The notes beneath the pieces were generated by a model. It saw only the letters and a list, made by a program, of their open reading frames with translations. It did no database searches and was not told where the DNA came from. Made by a program: the position numbers and the translations under genes. Below are positions 6,154-10,566 of a stretch of DNA of 10,566 nt, piece by piece (the stretch's first letter is position 1; each line of letters opens with the position of its first letter). The DNA is taken from assembly GCF_015234275.1 (NCBI RefSeq), contig NZ_JADGII010000034.1; one strand, given 5' to 3'. Origin of the DNA: Prosthecochloris ethylica. Lineage in GTDB: Bacteria > Bacteroidota > Chlorobiia > Chlorobiales > Chlorobiaceae.

Positions 6154-6159
6154 CTCCTT
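6154..6159 (-). promoter_or_regulatory. Ribosome-binding site of the ArsA-type ATPase gene
   Basis: The minus strand reads AAGGAG, eleven bases before the ATG at 6142. It is the best Shine-Dalgarno match at any start in this window and fixes that start codon. Just upstream lies an inverted repeat TTGTC-5-GACAA (6162-6176), whose role is unknown. Confidence 0.65.
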
Positions 6160-6209
6160 GTTTGTCAGTCAGACAATCCTAAAACTTTAAACTTACCATT
6201 TTTCCCGCA

Positions 6210-6794
6210 TTAGAGAAAGCGAATCTTTTTGTCAAGTGCGTGCTGCAGCCTCAGCATATATTCCTCGTGACTGATTTCAACCGCCCCGAGCATCTCGAGG
6301 TGCGGGTTCATGATCTGTGCATCGAGCAATTCGTACCCGAGCAGGCGAAGGCGGTTCACCAGCGCGTCGAACGCCACCTTCGACGCATTCGAACGACGGA
6401 AAAACATAGACTCGCCAAAGAATGCCCCCCCGACAGCAAGCCCGTAGAGTCCGCCAGCCAGCCCCGAACGGTCGTAGCACTCGACACTGTGGGCCAGGCC
6501 CATCGTATGAAGCTCGAGGTACACATCGATAATCTCTTCGGAAATCCACGTCTCCTTCTCATGGCGCCTCGGCCGGGCGCACTCACGCATCACCGTCTCG
6601 AAATCACGGTTCAGCTCAACCCTGAACTCACGGTCCCTCACCAGTCGGCGAACAACACGTGACGGCCGGTACGCTTCGAGAGGAACCACCGCTCTCATAT
6701 ACGGGCGGCACCAGTACACCTTTCCATCATCAGGGTCTCCCATCGGAAAATACCCGTGGTAATATGCTCTCAGAACATCTTCAACCTTCAGCAT
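6210..6794 (-). CDS. aat: Leucyl/phenylalanyl-tRNA--protein transferase
   Basis: Aat moves leucine or phenylalanine from aminoacyl-tRNA onto the N-terminal Lys or Arg of a protein, creating an N-degron read by ClpS-ClpAP. It acts in the cytoplasm. The 194 residues carry the family marks in order: YYHGYFPMGD near the N-terminus, VYWCRPYMRAVVPL, ETWISEEI, SVECYD with LAGGLYGLAVGGAFFGESMF, and DAQIMNPHLEMLGAVEI near the C-terminus. Escherichia coli Aat is longer (234), with the difference at the N-terminus, as in other compact versions. I chose the ATG at 6794. A TTG at 6824 would add ten residues (MRAGLSALTA) that overlap the upstream glycosyltransferase and have no family match. From the ATG the gap to the preceding stop is 14 bp, so translation is probably coupled. 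Only a weak GAG precedes the start. The identification is secure. Confidence 0.93.
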   Translation of the reverse strand: MLKVEDVLRAYYHGYFPMGDPDDGKVYWCRPYMRAVVPLEAYRPSRVVRRLVRDREFRVELNRDFETVMRECARPRRHEKETWISEEIIDVYLELHTMGLAHSVECYDRSGLAGGLYGLAVGGAFFGESMFFRRSNASKVAFDALVNRLRLLGYELLDAQIMNPHLEMLGAVEISHEEYMLRLQHALDKKIRFL

Positions 6795-6808
6795 AGCAGT
6801 CAGGGCAC

Positions 6809-7846
6809 TCAAGCCTGCCCGCAATCCTGCCAGGCAGCCTCGACATACGTTTCAAGATCCTCCCAGTCCCCCCGGGAGATCCACTCCGTAATATACTGCA
6901 CAGTCCTGCTGTACAGCATAGGGTTACGCTCCGGCTTCAGAAGCCAGTCGCGAAGAATATCACCATCAAGCTGGTGCATGGTCATGCCATAGCCGAGTTC
7001 ATGCAGGGCAAGCGCATTGGACTCCTGCTCGATCTGGCCATCGAGCGGCCTCAACAGCAGCTTTTTGCCCAGATGCAGGGCCTCTCCGGGAAGTTCGAAC
7101 CCCGCATTGCAGACCACACCGCGGCACTCCTGCAGGTCCTGAAGAAACCCCTCGCGGGAATATCCCCGATAATGCAGGTGGTCCTCATCACGGTTCTCAC
7201 GCACCTTCCCGTACACGTAAAAATCGTACCGGTCAAACGGCATCAGGAAGCGCCTGATATCCTCGACCTCCTCAAAGGGAAGATACACCAGAATCTTGTT
7301 GCTGACACTCTCTCGCCTGCCCGCCTCATACAAAGATGCGGGAATCACCGGAGGGAACACCGGCTCGTTGAAATGATGCCAGTGAAGACCGGCATTGTAA
7401 CGGGCAGGAGCAAAGTTCAGGAGCGTATAGCGCTCAAACAGGTTACCCCGGGCCATCGGCACCCGGTAACGGAACGCGTACTGATGCCCGAACCCGACTG
7501 TCGGGATATTTTTCAGGCGAGCGGCCATTGACGTCACCGGCTCGAAATCTGTCACCACCAGGTCCACCCCGTTCATTTCGAGCGCCAGCACATCATTCAT
7601 CAACCTCGCAAGGTCGAGCTGAAACATGGTGTCGATATAGTTCATCCGGCCACGGTGGGTCACCAGCGTCATTCCCTTCAGAACACGGTATGGCTCGAAC
7701 ACCTCCACCTCCTTCAGCTCCTCCGCTTTCCGGCCGCTGATAATGACCTCCACCTCGTGGCCGGCATCACGCAGGCAGGAAACCAGTTCCCTGCTCCGGC
7801 TGATATGCCCGTTCCCGGTCCCCTGAACCCCGAAAAGAATTCTCAT
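6809..7846 (-). CDS. Glycosyltransferase of the MJ1255/VC2487 type (GT-B, MurG-like)
   Basis: The 345-residue protein starts with MRILFGVQGTGNGHISRS, the glycine-rich N-terminal loop of this conserved family, which is distantly related to MurG and to UDP-sugar GT-B enzymes. The N-terminal Rossmann half carries GHEVEVIISG (29-38) and DLVVTDFEP (95-103). The C-terminal half carries the donor-site region NAGFELPGEALHLGKKLL, followed by PLDGQIEQESNA, which fits nucleotide-sugar binding. There is no signal peptide or membrane segment, so it is probably cytosolic or peripheral. The sugar donor and acceptor cannot be read from sequence, and no lipid A, teichoic or polysaccharide gene lies next to it. 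It begins 18 bp after the helicase stop and ends 14 bp before aat, so it is the middle gene of a tight cluster. Ribosome-binding signals in front of the ATG are weak, consistent with translational coupling. Confidence 0.85.
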   Translation of the reverse strand: MRILFGVQGTGNGHISRSRELVSCLRDAGHEVEVIISGRKAEELKEVEVFEPYRVLKGMTLVTHRGRMNYIDTMFQLDLARLMNDVLALEMNGVDLVVTDFEPVTSMAARLKNIPTVGFGHQYAFRYRVPMARGNLFERYTLLNFAPARYNAGLHWHHFNEPVFPPVIPASLYEAGRRESVSNKILVYLPFEEVEDIRRFLMPFDRYDFYVYGKVRENRDEDHLHYRGYSREGFLQDLQECRGVVCNAGFELPGEALHLGKKLLLRPLDGQIEQESNALALHELGYGMTMHQLDGDILRDWLLKPERNPMLYSRTVQYITEWISRGDWEDLETYVEAAWQDCGQA

Positions 7847-7864
7847 CTTGCAGCTGATCGACAG

Positions 7865-10090
7865 TTACGAAACTATGTTCAATTTGGCATACTGCACCAT
7901 AAGGGTCTTCTCTCCCGCAGTCCTGAACCTGATACGTGCTTTACGCTGCTCTCCCCTCCCCTGGACCGAGAGCACTTCACCGGGGCCGAACATCGCATGA
8001 TGCACCCGCACGCCCTTGCGCAAGCCATCGCTCTCCGAAGAAGCTGCCGGAGCGCTGCCGCCTCTTCCTCGCACCGCCTCAGGAACAGCAGGGCGGCCGT
8101 TAAAACGACCAGCATAACCACCACCATCGTCACGCTGGCGGAGAGGCGCATCCGAAAGAGACCGCCCGCCCTCGGTCATCACGATTTCGCTGTCGATCTC
8201 GTCGACAAAGGACGATCGCATACACACCTGCGGCTGGCCGTAGTGGTAGCGGCTCTTCGACCACGAGAGAAACAGCCGTTCTTCGGCACGGGTCAGCGCC
8301 ACGTAGAACAGGCGTCGCTCCTCTTCCAGTTCCTCCGGCTCGTAACAGTTCAGGGGAAACAGCTTTTCCTCGAGCCCGGTAATGAACACCACAGGGAATT
8401 CCAGCCCTTTTGCCGCATGAACCGTCATCAGCGAAACATAGTTCTCACTCTCAGGCGTCTCATCGTAATCAGTTGCCAGCGAAATATCATTCAGGAACTC
8501 GTTCAGCCCGTTCGCTCCCTGGTTGTGATCCGAAAAATCACGGGCCATCGACAACAGCTCCTGCAGGTTCTCGTAACGCGTCAGGGACTCCGGAGTATTC
8601 TCGGCCTGCAGGAGCGAGGTAATACCCGACAACTCATACAGGTTCGACAGGACATCGTACACCGTTCCCTCCTCTGCAATCATCTTCAGCTGTTCGATCA
8701 TCGAAACAAACCCCTTCAGGGCGTTGAGCAGGCGGGTCTGGAACCCGCCGTCAGGAGCGTTCCTGATCGCCTCGTAGAGCGACACCCCCCGGGCATCGGC
8801 ATACTCCCTGAGTTTCACGATACTGGCCTGCCCGATCTTGCGGGGAGGAAAATTGATAATGCGCAGAAGCGACTCGCTGTCCTGATCGTTCACGATAAAA
8901 CGGAGATATGCCACCGCATCCTTGATCTCCTTGCGCTTGTAGAACGAGACACTGCCGAAAATCCGGTACGGAATACGGTGAATACGCAGCACATCCTCCA
9001 TCACCCTCGACTGGGCATTCGTCCGGTAAAACACCGCCATCTGCCGGTAGTCATAACCATGCAGCATCTTCAGCGACTGGATATGCTCACCAACCTTGTC
9101 CGCTTCACGCTTCTCGTTGAACGACTCGAGCAGGAAGAGCGGCTCACCGTCATCACGGTGCGACACCAGCTCCTTTTCGATCTGCCGACGGTTACGGCTG
9201 ATCACACCATTGGCCGCACGGAGAATAGTTCGCGTGCTGCGATAATTCTCGACCAGCTTGAACACCGCCGTATCCTGATAATCATCCTGAAAATTCAGGA
9301 TATTGGTGATATCGGCCCCGCGCCATGAATAAATAGACTGGGCGTCATCCCCCACGACAAAAATGTTGCGATGCTTCGCCGCCAGCCGCTTCGCCACCAG
9401 GTACTGGGCCCGGTTGGTATCCTGATACTCGTCGATCAGGATATAGCGAAAATAGTCCTGCAGGCTCTCGAGCAGTTCCGGGCTTTTGTCAAACAGCTCC
9501 AGTGGCTTGATGAGCAGATCGTCAAAATCCAGGGCATTGTTCTCCCGAAGCTTGCGCGCATACACCTCATACACCTTGGCAGCCTTCTGCTGGTTGTAAT
9601 CCGACGCATCCCGCTGAAACTCGGCAGGCATGATAAAACTGTTCTTCGCCCGGCTGATAATTCCCTGCACCGTGTTGACAGGTACGGAATCGGTGGAAAT
9701 CCCCAGTTCCTTCATGACCTGCTTGATCAGGCTCTTGCTGTCATCTGCATCGTAAATGGAAAAGTTGGAGGTGTACCCGATCAGGTGGATATAGTTGCGA
9801 AGCAGGCGGGCAAAAATCGAGTGGAACGTCCCGATCCACAACCCCCGGGTACTTCCCGGATACAGCAGGTCGTCGATCCTGTCACGCATCTCGCGCGCCG
9901 CTTTGTTGGTAAAGGTCAGGGCAAGAATCTGGTGAGGAGCGACACGCTCGTGCTCTATCAGATAAGCAATCCTGTAGGTAATCACGCGCGTTTTGCCGGA
10001 ACCCGCGCCCGCTAGGACCATCACGGGACCGCTTGTTGTCTGTACGGCCTTGCGTTGCACATCGTTCAGCTGCTGGAGAAGATCAGTCAA
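7865..10090 (-). CDS. pcrA: ATP-dependent DNA helicase PcrA/UvrD (superfamily 1)
   Basis: This 3'-5' helicase unwinds DNA in nucleotide excision and mismatch repair, clears recombinase filaments and interacts with RNA polymerase. The 741 residues contain all SF1A motifs in order: Q-motif LNDVQRKAV (8-16), Walker A AGAGSGKT (27-34), TFTNKAAREM (59-68), Walker B LIDEYQD (218-224), motif III VGDDAQSIYSWRGA (246-259), motif IV ENYRS (281-285), motif V VHAAKGLEF (557-565) and motif VI EERRLFYVALTRAEER (590-605). A low-complexity Gly/Arg/Ser linker (about 640-690) leads to a Tudor-like C-terminal domain (693-738, GVRVHHAMFGPGEVLSV), which in PcrA/UvrD binds RNA polymerase. The start is a TTG (10090-10088). 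No in-frame ATG or GTG exists upstream before a TGA at 10103-10105, and the next Met (24) lies past the Q-motif. No Shine-Dalgarno sequence precedes it, which may keep expression low. It heads the cluster with the glycosyltransferase and aat. Confidence 0.95.
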   Translation of the reverse strand: MTDLLQQLNDVQRKAVQTTSGPVMVLAGAGSGKTRVITYRIAYLIEHERVAPHQILALTFTNKAAREMRDRIDDLLYPGSTRGLWIGTFHSIFARLLRNYIHLIGYTSNFSIYDADDSKSLIKQVMKELGISTDSVPVNTVQGIISRAKNSFIMPAEFQRDASDYNQQKAAKVYEVYARKLRENNALDFDDLLIKPLELFDKSPELLESLQDYFRYILIDEYQDTNRAQYLVAKRLAAKHRNIFVVGDDAQSIYSWRGADITNILNFQDDYQDTAVFKLVENYRSTRTILRAANGVISRNRRQIEKELVSHRDDGEPLFLLESFNEKREADKVGEHIQSLKMLHGYDYRQMAVFYRTNAQSRVMEDVLRIHRIPYRIFGSVSFYKRKEIKDAVAYLRFIVNDQDSESLLRIINFPPRKIGQASIVKLREYADARGVSLYEAIRNAPDGGFQTRLLNALKGFVSMIEQLKMIAEEGTVYDVLSNLYELSGITSLLQAENTPESLTRYENLQELLSMARDFSDHNQGANGLNEFLNDISLATDYDETPESENYVSLMTVHAAKGLEFPVVFITGLEEKLFPLNCYEPEELEEERRLFYVALTRAEERLFLSWSKSRYHYGQPQVCMRSSFVDEIDSEIVMTEGGRSLSDAPLRQRDDGGGYAGRFNGRPAVPEAVRGRGGSAPAASSESDGLRKGVRVHHAMFGPGEVLSVQGRGEQRKARIRFRTAGEKTLMVQYAKLNIVS

Positions 10091-10171
10091 AATACAATCA
10101 GATCAATAGGGTGGAAGAATGGCCTGAAAACTCAGGTAGAATTTCGTATAATTTTCCCATTCCGCCAACCA

Positions 10172-10199
10172 GACGAAAAGGCAAAAGTGAAAAGTAAAA
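10172..10199. repeat. Degenerate heptad tract upstream of pcrA
   Basis: On the plus strand the units GACGAAA, AGGCAAA, AGTGAAA and AGTAAAA follow each other at exact 7-bp steps, each ending in AAA. It lies in the 122-bp gap between the dehydratase stop and the helicase start, where it would be part of the pcrA promoter or leader. No confident promoter hexamers are visible in the gap; a TATACG at 10149-10144 on the minus strand is a weak -10 candidate. Confidence 0.55.
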
Positions 10200-10212
10200 C
10201 GTCAAACGCAAG

Positions 10213-10509
10213 TCAGCACCCCCTGACCTCCCCGGTCCTGGCAGCCATCACGAAATCATTCTCCCCGAGTCCGCCCAGCGAATGGCTCCACCACTCCACC
10301 TGAACACGGCCCCACTCGACAACAAGCCTGGGATGATGATCTGCCTTCTCCGCAATCATACCCACCCGCACCGCAAACGCCATCGCCGACACAAAATCGT
10401 CAAACGCAAACACTCTCGACAGGCGCTTCTCGCCATCGACAGTCACAAGCTCCCACCCCGGCACATCCGCCAGCCGCCGTTCGATCTCCTTGTCATGAAG
10501 TTTCAGCAT
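10213..10509 (-). CDS. phhB: Pterin-4a-carbinolamine dehydratase
   Basis: The enzyme dehydrates 4a-hydroxytetrahydropterin to quinonoid dihydropterin, normally recycling the cofactor of aromatic amino-acid hydroxylases; it works in the cytoplasm as a small oligomer. The 98 residues are family length. The catalytic signature is complete: Glu54-x3-His58-His59-Pro60, Trp66, His76 in WWSHSLGGL, and Asp85 in ENDF. No phenylalanine hydroxylase or other pterin enzyme lies in the window, so its role here is open; many bacteria carry this gene without the hydroxylase. The ATG at 10509 is supported by the N-terminus MLKLHDKEIERRL. A GGA nine bases upstream, which could serve as the Shine-Dalgarno core, belongs to the first unit of a heptad array running to the window edge. 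The gap of 122 bp to pcrA makes co-transcription possible but not shown. Confidence 0.94.
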   Translation of the reverse strand: MLKLHDKEIERRLADVPGWELVTVDGEKRLSRVFAFDDFVSAMAFAVRVGMIAEKADHHPRLVVEWGRVQVEWWSHSLGGLGENDFVMAARTGEVRGC

Positions 10510-10513
10510 GGTT

Positions 10514-10566
10514 CGTTATCCGTTATCCGTTATCCGTTATCCGTTATCCGTTATCCGTTATCCGTT
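10514..10566. repeat. Perfect heptamer array in the phhB leader (at least 7.5 copies)
   Basis: The unit CGTTATC (GATAACG on the minus strand) repeats without mismatch seven times from 10514 to 10562, and four more bases continue to the window end, so the full length is unknown. The array begins five bases upstream of the phhB start codon. Its first unit supplies the GGA at the Shine-Dalgarno distance. Perfect conservation of every unit suggests recent expansion or active copy-number change. Confidence 0.95.

Noticed and set aside
6162..6176. Inverted repeat TTGTC-5-GACAA upstream of the ATPase gene as an operator
   Set aside because: Five-bp arms are expected often by chance and no regulator gene lies nearby, so it is mentioned only as context.
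10514..10566. The heptamer array as a CRISPR or origin iteron array
   Set aside because: Units are 7 bp with no spacers, and no cas, dnaA or rep gene is near; this is a simple tandem repeat.

Overview
The window reads as chromosomal DNA of a green sulfur bacterium (Chlorobi; Chlorobium, Chlorobaculum or Prosthecochloris type). This is an inference from gene content: a monomeric NADP-isocitrate dehydrogenase, a divergent FabI, and an ArsA-type ATPase with a C-terminal HSP20-like domain, set among ordinary housekeeping genes. No 16S gene or pigment gene is present to confirm it.

Layout. On the plus strand, positions 60-695 hold the C-terminal two thirds of a pirin-family protein. Its 5' part is missing or broken. 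A convergent non-coding interval (696-1272) follows. It contains two 94%-identical copies of a 165-bp repeat, a third inverted copy of the repeat's GC-rich head, a heptad-phased tract and the isocitrate dehydrogenase terminator. Every other gene is on the minus strand: idh (1273-3495), an intergenic region rich in hairpins (3496-3833), fabI (3834-4715), the ArsA-type ATPase (4838-6142), aat (6210-6794), an MJ1255-type glycosyltransferase (6809-7846), a PcrA/UvrD helicase (7865-10090) and a pterin carbinolamine dehydratase (10213-10509). The helicase, glycosyltransferase and aat are separated by only 14-18 bp and probably form one transcript. The ATPase may be its last gene, because no terminator is visible before it.

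How the genes relate. idh and fabI are metabolic genes; in green sulfur bacteria isocitrate dehydrogenase runs in the carboxylating direction of the reductive TCA cycle. Each has its own hairpin or terminator signals. The helicase-glycosyltransferase-aat cluster mixes DNA repair, sugar transfer and N-end-rule protein tagging. No shared pathway is evident, so it looks like a convenience operon.

The coding genes are ordinary. The unexplained signal is in the non-coding DNA: four separate tracts phased at exactly 7 bp, each with a different unit (684-704, 1003-1037, 10172-10199, 10514-10566). The last one contains the ribosome-binding region of the dehydratase gene. The 165-bp repeat is internally phased at about 10 bp. 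No complete new system of the defence or mobile-element kind is visible.
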